Made by a program: the position numbers and the translations under genes. Shown in pieces: positions 48,782 to 60,552 of a stretch of DNA of 64,000 bases. Each line of letters begins with the position of its first letter. Position 1 is the first letter of the stretch. The notes below the pieces were generated by a model. That model did no database searches. It worked only from the letters and a program-made list of their open reading frames with translations, and was not told where the DNA came from. This stretch comes from Hypoxylon rubiginosum (taxonomy: Eukaryota > Ascomycota > Sordariomycetes > Xylariales > Hypoxylaceae): NCBI GenBank assembly GCA_902806565.1, contig CADCXA010000065.1:62001-126000 (forward strand), written 5' to 3'.

Positions 48782-50878
48782 ATGCCGCCGTCCACTCGCG
48801 ATATCGAGATGAATATCTATCCTATCAAGGAGGACTCTCTCGCGCAGGGGAGCAGCTACACCATGCGTGAGCCTGTGTACGAAGAGGCCGAGGCTCCGCG
48901 ATTCTTCGATCGCATAGTCGACGGGTTCCGACGAGATCCCACCCAGCGCATCACGCCCGAAGATCCCCTGGACGAGATCCACGCCGCAGAAGTTACCCGG
49001 CTGCACCGTCCCATACTGCCCAGGGGAGGCTCGCAGTCATACTACTACGATGTACGACTGGCCAATTTGCAAACCGCACAGTCGCATCTCGCCAGGAAAT
49101 TAAAAGGCCGACACCTGCAGATGATCGCTATCGGTGGCTCCATAGGTACTTGCGCCTCCAGAATCTACCTAGTAGATGGAATTCTTGTTGAAGACGAACG
49201 GCTCGGCTAACGTGACCTTTCAAACGGGGAAAAGGGTCGGGCTTGTTTGTTGCCTCGGGCCGTGCTCTCCAGGTTGGCGGTCCGGCTTCGCTGCTGATGG
49301 CCTACCTCTTTATCGGCTGTATGCTGTACTGCACCGTCCAAGCTCTCGGCGAGCTCGCCGTCGCTTTTCCAGTTGCCGGCTCCTTCTCCGCCTATTCGAC
49401 GCGTTTCCTAGATCCTTCGTGGGGGTTTGCTATGGGCTGGAAGTACGTCTTTCCCTCTCGCCTTGCCCCCCCCCCTCCCCCCCTCACGCCTGTGATATCT
49501 TAAAGGAGATGATCACTTACACCGCTTGTCAGTTACGCCCTACAATGGCTAGTCGCTCTGCCGCTTGAGATAATCGCAGCATCTATAACCATAACGTACT
49601 GGAACCCCGATCTAAATAAAGCCATTTTCGTCACCATATTCTTGTTCGCCGTCGTTACGATCAACTTATTTGGTATCAAAGGTTACGGTGAGGCCGAGTT
49701 CATCTTCGCCATTATTAAGGTCATCGCCGTCATTGGCTTCATGTAAGATAACATAGCGCCTTCTGCCCCGTTTGCTGGGTCTTTGCGTGTTTGCTGACCT
49801 TCTTCGCCCGCTGCCAAGACTGCTCGGGATCGTCTTGAATATTGGAGGTGTCCCGGGAGGCGGCTACATCGGGGTTTTATATTGGCAGCAACCAGGCGCG
49901 TTTCACAACGGCTTCAAGGGCCTCTGCAGCGTCTTTGTCACGTCTGCTTTTGCTTTCGCCGGAACAGAACTAGTTGGCCTAGCCGCAGCCGAAACGGCCA
50001 ATCCGCGTAAATCCCTGCCTACGGCTATCAAGCAGGTGTTTTGGCGAATTACCTTGTTCTATATTGTAGCCTTGTTTCTGATTGGGTTGCTCGTGCCCTA
50101 CGACGATCCACGTTTGCTTATTCCCGGGTCGGCGGTAGCGGCGGCGTCTCCTTTCGTCATCGCCATCGAGAACGCAGGCATCGAGGTCTTGCCTTCGATC
50201 ATGAACGTCGTCATCTTGATCGCCGTGCTCTCTGTTGGCAACTCTTCCGTCTTCGGATCCTCGCGAACCCTTGCCGCCCTCGCCGACCAAAACCAAGCTC
50301 CGAGGATTCTATCCTATGTTGACCGTCGTGGACGACCTTTAGTTTCTATAATAATCGCATCCTCGATGGGTCTACTAGCATATCTGGCCGACCTGAACGA
50401 GCAGAGCGTTGTGCTGGACTGGCTCGTCGCCATATCCGGATTGTCGTCCATCTTCACCTGGGCGTCCATCTGTCTAGCACACATCCGGTTCCGCAGAGCC
50501 TGGGCAAAGCAGGGCCATAGCCTGCGTGAGCTGGCTTTCAAGTCGCAGTGCGGCGTGTTCGGCTCCTATCTCGGCTTCATCCTTAACATGCTGGTGCTAG
50601 TGGCCCAGTTTTGGGTCGGCGCCTGGCCAGTGGACTGGGGTACGCAGACGCCCAGCGAGCTGGCCAAGAATTTCTTCCTCCAATGCATTGCTGTTCCTAT
50701 CGTCATCATCTTCTACGTGGCACATCGCTACTTTGCCCGGACCTCTTTCATAAAGGATGACGATATGGACCTCGATACCGGACGACGAGATTTCAACCTG
50801 CCTATTCTCCTCACGCAGGAGGCCGAGGAGCGAAGGGTTTGGCCTAGGTGGAAAAGGCTATATAAATTTTTATGCTAA
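48782..50878 (+). CDS. Amino acid permease (fungal AAT/GAP1-type)
   Basis: Plasma-membrane proton symporter for amino acids, of the yeast amino acid transporter family (APC superfamily). Exons are 48782-49145, 49235-49442, 49533-49742 and 49819-50878, giving 613 residues. A hydrophilic N-terminal region of about 105 residues precedes KGRHLQMIAIGGSIGSGLFVASGRAL, the TM1 signature of the family. About twelve hydrophobic helices follow, including [82 protein letters not shown] and SVFGSSRTLAALADQNQAP. The C-terminus is about 50 residues and hydrophilic. Substrate range cannot be read from sequence. The first intron ends at an unusual AAAAG acceptor, but a CTAAC branch site and the frame support it. 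Confidence 0.93.
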
Positions 50879-51962
50879 AAATAATCCTTGTCTATTGTAT
50901 TTTAGGATGGCCTTCTTACGATTTTATGTTTTGGCTTATATACTGGCGGGTCGGTACGCGGTGTTTATCGAGGACGGCTTAAGAGCGGTCACAATGCTGG
51001 AGGGGATTTTAAATCAGTTACGAAAGGCTATTGGAACGAGACATTTGACTTGTTGGATTAAAATTGTATGATAATGCTAGAGCGAGGCGCCTGGCTGTGG
51101 TATTTGTTGGGACTATGATCTTCCCCTAGATTCTCCCTTGCTTAATAGAAAGAGGCTCGGTCTCATTTGAGTCTTTCAAAATGACAAGACAATATCCTCA
51201 AAGGTATTAGTAAAGAATTCCTGAACCTTGCAATGCTTTTTATTTTTATTTTTTATATGGTAATGAGACCTATGGTCGTTATTGATGGATATACGATTCT
51301 GTGGCCGTACTATTGTAATTGCGATCAGTCCCAAACAGTAGCTACATTTCTTGGAGATTGTATCAATAATCATCGCGAGCTGGATCATATACACAGCCAT
51401 GTAGCTAGACGTTCATCATATTTTACACTAACAATGACGCGGTCGAATAGTATTGAGAATCAGAACTCTATATTTGTTATTGACACCTTTGCTAAGCATT
51501 CGTATTTTCAGACACAGTGCCCAGAAGAAGAAAAAGAACAAGAAAGTAAGGGGGGAACCACCAGGCTGGACAGAATGTACATAAAAGAGACAATCGTACA
51601 ACAAGGCCTCGAGGGAAACGGGAACAGGCTCGTAAACCCTCCCAAGCGAACCCAGTGGCTCAACCGTACACCCTGTCGTCTTCAGTGCCACAACATGTTC
51701 TAGCATGATCCTGCCTATTTGTATGACCAAGTTGGTTCTGGTTCGCCCGAGTTGACACTCAAAAACCCGGCGGCTTAGTCCGCCCGTCCAAGGCAATGAC
51801 AGATATCCTGTGAATTCCACCAAACACACAAAAACTTTTTTCCGGGCATTCTTCTCGTAATTCATGAGCGGCATCTAGGCATCTTCATTCATAAGTAGGA
51901 ATGTTCGCGTCATCGCCATTTCGTTGGAATGTCTTTCAGCGTCGGGGATCGTGTTGGGTCGC
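50879..51962. other. Convergent intergenic region (permease / NTF2-like)
   Basis: 3' flanks of both genes. Long open frames occur (for example 51233-51703 plus) but they lack family features and coding-like composition. No RNA gene recognised. Confidence 0.5.
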
Positions 51963-53689
51963 CTAGAAATCCCAGCTGAAGCCATCCGACTTCGCGGCCG
52001 CGGGCCTTCCTCTGGAGGCGGGCTTGGGAGTTTGCATTTCGTCTTCACCACCAAATAACCAGTTGCGATTGGAACCTTTGCCGCCGCCCATTCCGTCACC
52101 ACCAATATGGATTCCTCGTTCGCCATCGGTTTTGCGAATTGCAACGGGCTTGTTCTCCTTTTGCGCAGGGGACTGATTATATGTCGACCAATTTGCGTCC
52201 ATCATCTTAACGGCCTTCTTCCGGTCTTCGCCTACCGGGGGCTTGGGTTGCGGCTTCTCAGACGGAGATTCGTCCCTCATATCCCAATGGGCCTCAAAAT
52301 CTCGACCGCGGTCCTTCAGATTCGTAATGGCTCCTAGGGGCTTAGGCTCATCAAGAGGAGCCGTCTCCTCTCCATCCTCGCTGTACAGATTGTTCTTGTA
52401 CAGCCCAAGCCCATTGTTATGAGTCGAACCTCGAGGACGTGTTACCCGGGGCTCGGCACTAGGGCCATCGTCCACAAATTCGAAATGTGCCTCGGCATCA
52501 CGGCGAGGCTTGACGGGCACAGCTTTGCGTTCTGGGCTCTCCTGTACCTCTTCGTCTTCGGTGCTCCAATGGCGCACATCCTGGTGTCTCAAAGCCAAGC
52601 TCTTGGACGGCTTAGCTTTATGTGGTGTGTTGAAATCGTCAAAGGACCACTGACTAGAGTGCTTAGTCGTCTTGGAAGTCGGGTCATTTGTCTGAGGAAC
52701 GTCGTGGGACTCGGGTTCGTCGGAGCCGTCAGCAAAATCGAAGTGACTGTACTTCTTGGGATTGGGACGGATGAAGCGACTAGGAGACGCTCGCAGTGCA
52801 TCCAGTGAATCGCTCTCCTCCTCAATTCCCTCGTCCTCAAACAGGCGACTTGGCTGGAACTTCTTCTCGGCGCCAGCCTTAGGAGCGATGGCTTTGCTCG
52901 GCGACTCGGATCGCTCGCGACCGGGAGCCTCGACCGGCTCATCGCCAAAGATCTCGGCGAAATCGCGCTGTCGTGGCCGAGCTCCGCCTCTAGGGGAGAT
53001 GACCGAGGCAATGCTCCCATCAGATTCTTCGCGGGGGGCAAACAATGCGAGCGAAGCGTGGGGATCACGGAAAACGTTGGTCGAGTTCCCGCGAGAACGA
53101 ACGAGAAGGTCGGCAGGGTCCTGGCCAGGAGCGGCACCGATGGTCGACTTTACGGCGTTTTCGATCAGCTTGATCTGCTCGTTGCTGTCGCGGATTGGCC
53201 AATTGCGACCCGATTTGCCGATGATATCGAGCTGCTTAAGTAGGGAACCTTGATCCCAGGTCTGGCGGATCTGTAAGATCTTGCCATCTTTGTCGAAAGT
53301 GACAATGTGCATCTAAGTCGCGTGTCAGTCAAAGCCTTGTTCCTCGGCTAAGCTATGCCATATGAAGTTGGATGACGTACAACAGGAAAGTAGACGGTGC
53401 GGTCAGTCAGAAAGTTGTCATCAAGGCCCGGTAGGTAAGGGCCGCCGCCGGTAAGAAACTCGAGGGCGGTGTCGAGTTCTACGGCAATTGCATTCTGACC
53501 CTCGACAGCAGATAGGATGTCCTCCCTTTTTTTCTTGAGCTGCTTGATCAAGGTGCTGAAGTGTTTAATTACGTCGGTAGGATTTCTGAAGCTGGTCGTG
53601 GTCGTGATGTAGTGGAGGGCAGCTTCAGGAGACAGTTGGGACAAGTTCGGCGCAGCCAGGAACTGCTTGTATACAGCAACCAGCGCCAT
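51963..53689 (-). CDS. NTF2-like domain protein with repetitive aromatic-acidic tail
   Basis: Uncharacterised fungal protein. Minus-strand exons are 53381-53689 and 51963-53312, giving 552 residues. The start MALVAVYKQFLAAPNLSQLSPEAALHYI and the segment LTGGGPYLPGLDDNFLTDRTVYFPV-MHIVTFDKDGKILQIRQTWDQGSLLKQL fit an NTF2-like (SnoaL-type) fold over about 1-145. The tail (about 150-552) is disordered and basic/acidic. It carries at least eight short motifs of one kind: HFDFADG, QWSFDDF, HWSTEDE, HFEFVDD, HWDMRDE, NWSTYNQ, NWLFGGE and the terminal FSWDF. Such repeats suggest several equal binding sites for one partner. The partner is unknown, and a link to nuclear transport should not be assumed from the fold alone. 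It is divergent from VPS10 across a long promoter. Confidence 0.82.
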
Positions 53690-55943
53690 GATAATGGAGG
53701 TAGTCTGGGTAGCCGGCGCGTAAGTTGGGACGTGACTTGGTCGTTTTTACGCGGAGACGGACCACGGCTGATAAGCAAAGGGAGACTACGTACGCCGCGA
53801 GTAGATGGGTAAAGAGAAGCAGGGAAGACGAGTATGAGTGAAGATTAAAAAAAACAGAAGTAAAAAATAAAAAGGACGGAAAGGGGAAGAGGATGACAAG
53901 CGAAGGTGATAGAGAAGAGAGAGCGGCGCGTCACTAGTGACTACCAGGATGAAGAAAAGCGTTTGCGGTAGGGGCTTATGTGTGTATGTATGTATGTATG
54001 TACGTATGTTTATTTATTAATTATTTAGGTACTTCGTACTTGCCTTACCTGCTACCTACATACTATTTCCTGTAGGTACCTCATACCCGAGAGCTGTACA
54101 CCTGGACACCTGGGAATACATCCATGGATGTAATAAGGAGAGGAGAAAATAAAAGGAAGGAACCTGACATGAGACGCTTCCAACTCGTTTTCCTCTGTTT
54201 ACATCCAAGAACCCTGTTTAGCGAGTATACATCTAGCCCCTTCAGCCCCTTCTATCCGTCACCCCCCTCGTAGCGCATTATCAGATAACCTACAAACCTA
54301 CAGTACATACATATATTCAACCTACCTGAACCTACATCCCAATTACCTCCTATATGTATTTCAACCCCATTTACTATGTTGTTATAGCACATAATATACC
54401 TTACCCAAGGTAAGTACATATCTATGTACGTTACTAGTAGCTATATGTAAGCACCTAGACCAGAGTCTAGGTATCTAGAGTAGCTAATATGTCGAAAAGA
54501 TCTCACGAAAGCGCGTCTTTCCAACATATGTAAGATGTAGGTAATTCAGGACCCGGAGATTTAATTAGTGGGACGAGGGGTTCAGGAGTTTCCTGAATTA
54601 AGCCCCCACGACAAGCTTGTTATTAGCCTTACGAGTTGCCCACCTTGTCTGCTTGTATACATGCGTATATGCAGTATACCGTAATTAGAGACCGAGTTCA
54701 AACGTGTCCATTTTACATGCGTGAGTCTCAAAGACTATGTTCAATGGGATGTTTTCTTCTACAATACCAAATTGCGCCTTGAACCTTTGCGATTCGGCCA
54801 CTATACTTTATATAGTATTACTCCATACATGCACTTCGGGGAAATGGTGGCGTACCTACACTTGGCCGACATATGTGGAAACGCACCTGTACATTCTAGG
54901 AAAGGTACCTTGTTTCAGTCCTGCAGGGTTTCTTTTTGTTTCAAAGAAAATGAATAAGAGGGTGGCATCACTGTAAGCTTACAGTTTACACACGGTAGGA
55001 ATACAATTGGTTGGCTTATACTTGTCAAGTCTCCCATCGATTTGAAATTACCCACACTATCCATTATGACGTTGGGCATAGTTTAGTTGTTTATAAGAAA
55101 CTAGAAAAAGAAGCTTAAAAAGGCACGTAGGTATATCTCATCCAAGCTATATATAATTTGTTAATAAACAAGTTCTCAACTACAAGAATCATCATTTCGA
55201 TAGGATACACCACGAGTAAAGATTAGATCTTTATCATATTCCGCCTTGCGTCCAGTGCCAATAAATGCCGATATAGAGAGGAATAAGTATAAATAGCCTA
55301 TCCAATTGATACGTGCGTCTAAATTGCAATGAGGGAGGCAGAGATATACACACGTACAAGAGTCATCTAATTGCCAACTCAGCCACACCAATAACATTAC
55401 ACCCAAATGTGGCAAAGCTTACTTACCTTACATAGTAGCAGAGTAGGTGGCAGGTAGGTAAATTTAATGGGTCCCTTTGCATGTCCGCGCGGCGCATTAG
55501 GAAAGCTGAGACCTAGGACCCAGGGACCACGCTGCTGTAGCCTGTAACCTGCCTGCCTGTAACCTGTAGCCCGTACGTAAGGCCTGTACCAGAACAACAG
55601 ACGACTTGATGACACTTTATTCCGTACGCGACGATCAATATCCAACATCAATCCATCTACTACTCAAAGTCAATCATCTTTTTTTTTTCTTTCCTTTTCT
55701 TCTTCCATTCAAAGGAAATAAGGAAAGAAAGTCCTTATCATATCATTGCCTCTAGTGCTTGAGGTCGTCTCCGTTATATCTACTTGTAATCATAGCTGCC
55801 TATTCCTAAAACCGAGCTCTGCTTCTAGATCTCTTCATTCGAAACCTTCCAACCGTCGCCCTCCTCCATCTCGAGTCGAGTCTTGGCAAAGAAGAAAAAT
55901 ATCTTGTCATGACATCCGCTTTTACACCAACATTTACGCAACC
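53690..55943. other. Long divergent intergenic region (NTF2-like / VPS10)
   Basis: About 2.25 kb, AT-rich, with GTATGTAT repeats near 53980-54010, TACCTAGGTA-like words, and a CCTGTAACC repeat at about 55538-55575. The VPS10 leader has a T/C-rich tract at about 55678-55708. No gene recognised. Confidence 0.55.
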
Positions 55944-58900
55944 ATGAGGGCTAGGGGAGCTTCGGGGGCGGCGGCCTCAGTCTGGTCGGCTATTCTCCTT
56001 CTCACGACCCTTTTATGGACGGCCTCAACCGTTCACGCCGCCGACGGCCCTACCATCGTCGCCAAAGAATTCGAAAATATTCCGAGCAACCTAAATTACT
56101 TCCAGGGTTCCAACGTCGTCTTGTTTCAAGAAGCCTACGGACGCACTATTTGGCGATCCGCCGACGGAGGCACGACTTGGTCAAAGGCGGACGGAATCGA
56201 GCATGACAAGGCTGTCGCCCTGGTTATGCACGAATATGACAACAAGCGAGCTTATGTTTTGACGAGCGGTAACGTCCACTGGAAAACAGAAGATAGAGGA
56301 GAAACCTGGAAAACCTTCTTTACCGATGCGTACACGAGCGACTTCACCGAGACCATCGGTCGATGGATGAACTTTCACGCTACCAATCCCGACAAGATCC
56401 TCTTCACCGGTATGGAATGCGAAGGTTTCTTCTGCGAGGAGCTAGTCATGTACACCACAGATAATTTCAGAGAGGATGCCAAATTCTTACGTGGCCGTAC
56501 TCAGGGCTGCTGGTGGGCCAAGTCCTCGCCGCTTTTCACGACAGGTCAGGAAGACTTGGATAGCCAGAGGATATTATGTGTTGTCAGGGACGGCATATTC
56601 TCGCGTCAGGATGAAAACCGCCTGCTTATTTCCGACAACTACTTCAGTGCCGAAGGGGCCGACGGAGTCGTCCAAGAGTACGAACCAAATCTAAACGGCG
56701 ATGGTCCCGTTCAGGGTATCATAAGCATAGTCGAAGTGAAGAAGTATCTCCTGGCGGCTGCTATATCGCGCAACACGGCCGAGATGGCCTTGTTCGTGAG
56801 TGGCAATACTATACGGTGGCACCGTGCCATCTTCCCTCACGATCATCCTCTCCTCGAAGCCTCGTACACGGTATTGGAGAGTACCAATTACAGCATCCAG
56901 ATCGATCTCAGAACAAGCAGGCGAATGTCCAAACCAATGGGTACTTTGCTAACCAGCAACTCGAACGGTACCTATTTCACCAGAAATGTTGAACATACAA
57001 ATCGCAACCTGGAGTCGTACGTCGACTTCGAAAAGGTCTCCAACATCCAAGGCATCTTCTTGATCAACCAGGTAGACAACTGGAAAAGCGTAGAGGATGA
57101 CGAGGTTGAGAAAAAGGTCAAGACCAAGATCACATTCGATGACGGAAGAACTTTCGAATCCGTCACGACGGGGGGTGAAGAAATTCATCTGCATTCCGTC
57201 ACTGAACTAAACAATGTCGGCCATGTCTTCTCAAGTCCCGCTCCGGGTCTTGTAATGGGCAATGGCAATCATGGCAGCTACTTAAAGGGCTATCCGGACT
57301 CGAACCTCTATGTGTCAGACGATGCTGGCAGGACATGGATCGAGGGACCAAAGGGCCCGCATAAATACGAATTTGGCGACCAAGGGTCTATCCTCCTTGC
57401 AGTCAAAGATAGCAATGAAACTGCTGCGAAAGAGATCAGATACTCCCTGGACCACGGCAAGAATTGGGAGACGGCCAAACTGCCTGAAGACATGAGTATT
57501 TTCCCTTGGACGCTGACAACTACTCAAGACTCTACCAGCTTAAAGTTCATCCTGACTGCTAAGAAGGGGTCATGGGACTCGCCGACCGGTTTCTACGTCA
57601 TCTCGATCGACTTCGAGGGCTTACACGAGGACAAATGCGAAGAAGGCGACATGGAAGACTGGTTCGCGCGGGTCGACGATGACGGCAAACCGAGCTGTGT
57701 AATGGGCCATACGCAGAAGTATCATAGGCGTAAGAAGGACGCCAAGTGCTTCATCAAAGAAGAGTTCAACGATCCAATTCCCGATTCCTCTCCGTGCAAG
57801 TGCGCCGATGCCGATTTTGAGTGCGACTTCAACTTTGTGCGGGACGGTGACGAATGTACACCTGTTGGGCCTATTGTGGCGCCCGAGGGTGCTTGCAAGG
57901 CGGACAATCCAGATGACACATTTATGGGGTCCTCTGGTTGGCGCCTCATACCCGGAAACGAATGCAAGCGTACTGGTGACCAGAAAGATAAACAGAAACA
58001 GTGGAAGTGCTCTGATGCTAAGGGATCGCCAAATAGGCCTGGGAGCGATAAAATCGAACACGTTCAGTGGCCTTTCGAGGGTGACTATAATCTTTTCGAT
58101 AAGCACTACCTCGAGAGGGGTGAATCGAGCAGTGAGAATGACGAAACAATCATCGCTTGGCCGTACAACTCTATCACTAAAGAGGGTGGCGATATTTTTG
58201 TTACGCATGATCACGGCAAGAATTGGACAAAGGCCGAATTCCCTGGAAAGGAACCCGTCTATGCTATTATCACGCACCCTTATGTCAAGGATATGGCCTT
58301 CTTCTTGACACGATCGGACAGAGTCTACTATACTAACGACCACGGAAAGAATTTCGACTGGTTCAAGACACCGGGCCCGCCGGATATGCCGTCACCCCTG
58401 GCGTTCCATCCGGATCGCAAAGATTGGCTCATCTGGCATTGGAAGAATTGCTCTGGCAGCACCTGCCGCCGAGATGCCTCTATCTCAAAGGATCGTGGCG
58501 ATAACTGGGAGACCATCGAGCGGTATGTGGAAAAGTGCCAGTTCACAGGCTCCAGCGCGTACAAGTTCCGTAGTGAAAGACAGATAGTCTGTCTGGCGAG
58601 AACGCGTGAAGACAATGAAGAAAATAACCCCCTCCAGCTCTTATACAGCGACGACTTTCTCACAAATGAGCTGGATGTGGCGTTGGACAACGTCGGCGAC
58701 TTCGCAACCATGGCCGAGTTCATCGTCGTCACGGCAAGAAACAAGACGGAGAATACGCTTATTGCACTTGCCAGTGTAAATGGACGAGATTATGCCCCGG
58801 CCCATTTCCCGTACAATTTCGAGGTGCCGCATACGAATGAATATACCGTCCTGGAAAGTTCTACTCATGCCATCAATTTGTTCGTCGAAACCTCGGAAGA

Positions 58901-60552
58901 GAAGAACCGACCATTCGGATCAATCCTCAAGAGTAACTCGAACGGAACGTCGTACGTCCTGAGCATGGGAGGCGTCAACTGTGACGAAGCATTTTATGTA
59001 GATTTCGAGAAGATGCTGGGCTTGGAGGGCGTTGCGTTGGTCAACACGGTTGAAAACATAAACAGCGACTCGGAACCGAAGAGGCTTCAAACGAAAATTA
59101 GCCATAACGACGGAGCCAATTGGGGGTTCCTGCCGCCCCCGGAACGGGATCTTGACGGCAACAAGTTCAGCTGCTACAGTGAGACGGGTGATGAGGCATG
59201 TGCTCTTCACATTCATGGCTACACCGAACGGGCAGATCATAGGAAGACGTATTCGTCAGAGTCGGCAATCGGTATTATGTTCGGTATCGGCAACGTCGGA
59301 CCTATCCTCGGAGATTCCAAAGACGCCGATACGTTCATGACGACTGATGCCGGGCTTACCTGGAAAATGGTGAAGAAGGGGAGGTGGACATGGTCTTTCG
59401 GCGATCAGGGATCCATCGTGGTTCTGGCGCAACGAAAAACTAATGTCAAGTCGATATCCTATTCGCTCGATCAGGGTGACACCTGGGAGGACTATGCTTT
59501 CTCGGAAACCGACGTTATCATCACCGATATCACCACTCTGCGCTCTGGCTCATCGAGGAATTTTATCCTCTGGGGCCACCAAGGAAGCAAACTATTCACG
59601 GTCAATGTTGATTTTTCCGGCCTGACGAGTGAAGCGTGCAAGATGGACGACGACGACAAGGAGAAGTCGGACTACGAATTATGGTCGCCGAGACACCCTT
59701 CGCAGCCAGAAGATTGCTTATTCGGCCATAAGAACTATTACCTGCGTAAGAAGAAGAGCAGAAAATGCTACAACAGCCGCAAGCTCCAGTACCAGTTCAG
59801 AGTCGAGAACTGCGAGTGTACTCGACAGGACTTCGAATGGTGAGTGTAGCGATGAAATTAGGAACACGTGCGTGCTACTAGATGTGTGCTAACCGCCTTG
59901 CTATAGTGACTACAACTTCGAAATGGACAAGCACGGCCAGTGTAGATTGGTTGAAGGTCTTCAGCCGCTTGATCCGGAGCAGGTCTGCAAGGAGAACCCA
60001 GATGAATTCGAATACTACGAGCCCAGCGGCTTCCGCCGAATCCCCCTAACAACCTGTAAAGGGGGCTTCGAGGCTGATAAGGTGCTCACGTCTCATCCTT
60101 GCCCTGGCCACGAGGAGGAATTCGAGAGGAAACGTGGAGCGTCAGGGGTCGCCATCTTCTTCGCCGTCGTCATTCCGATTTGCTTGGCGTCGTTGGCTGG
60201 CTGGTGGGTGTATCGCAACTGGCAAGGCAACTTTGGGCAGATTCGGCTCGGGGAACACAGCGGGCTGGATAGCGAAGCGCCGTGGATCAAGTATCCGGTG
60301 GTGGCTGTGTCGGCTGTGGTAGCGGTGGTCGGCGCGTTGCCTCTTTTGCTAGGCAGCCTGTGGCGCAGTGCCAGCTCCGCGTTGGATAGATTTAGAAGCA
60401 GAGACAGCGGTGGCCGTTACAGCTGGCTACGAGGAAGCAGCCAACGGAGATTCACGACCAGAGATAGTTTTGCTCGGGGCAGAGGTGACTACGCCATCGT
60501 AGACGAAGACGAAGGCGAACTTCTCGGTGACGACAGCGACGAAGAAGCGTGA
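55944..60552 (+). CDS. VPS10: Vacuolar protein sorting receptor VPS10 (sortilin family)
   Basis: Type I receptor that carries vacuolar hydrolases from late Golgi to endosome. Exons are 55944-59839 and 59907-60552, giving 1,513 residues. The start is the ATG giving MRARGASG; the open frame upstream lacks an ATG. Signal peptide 1-32 (cleavage after TVHA). Two Vps10 domains follow (about 40-690 and 730-1335), each a beta propeller with Asp-box repeats S/T-x-D-x-G-x-T/N-W: SADGGTTW, SDDAGRTW, SLDHGKNW, THDHGKNW, SKDRGDNW, TTDAGLTW and SLDQGDTW. Each ends in a Cys-rich 10CC module (for example CVMGHTQKYHRRKKDAKCF and CLFGHKNYYLRKKKSRKCY). Membrane segments lie at about 1379-1402 and about 1429-1451. 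The tail is basic, then acidic (DEDEGELLGDDSDEEA). Confidence 0.96.

Noticed and set aside
51233..51703. 156-codon plus-strand open frame
   Set aside because: Overlaps other open frames in the 3' flanks of two convergent genes, begins in AT-rich sequence and shows no conserved character.
54500..54525. GAAAGCGCGTCTTTCC resembling part of the 29173 element arm
   Set aside because: Only about 10 bases match and no second arm was found nearby; likely chance.
57621..58343. 240-codon open frame antisense to VPS10
   Set aside because: Lies wholly inside a certain coding exon and shows no domain features.
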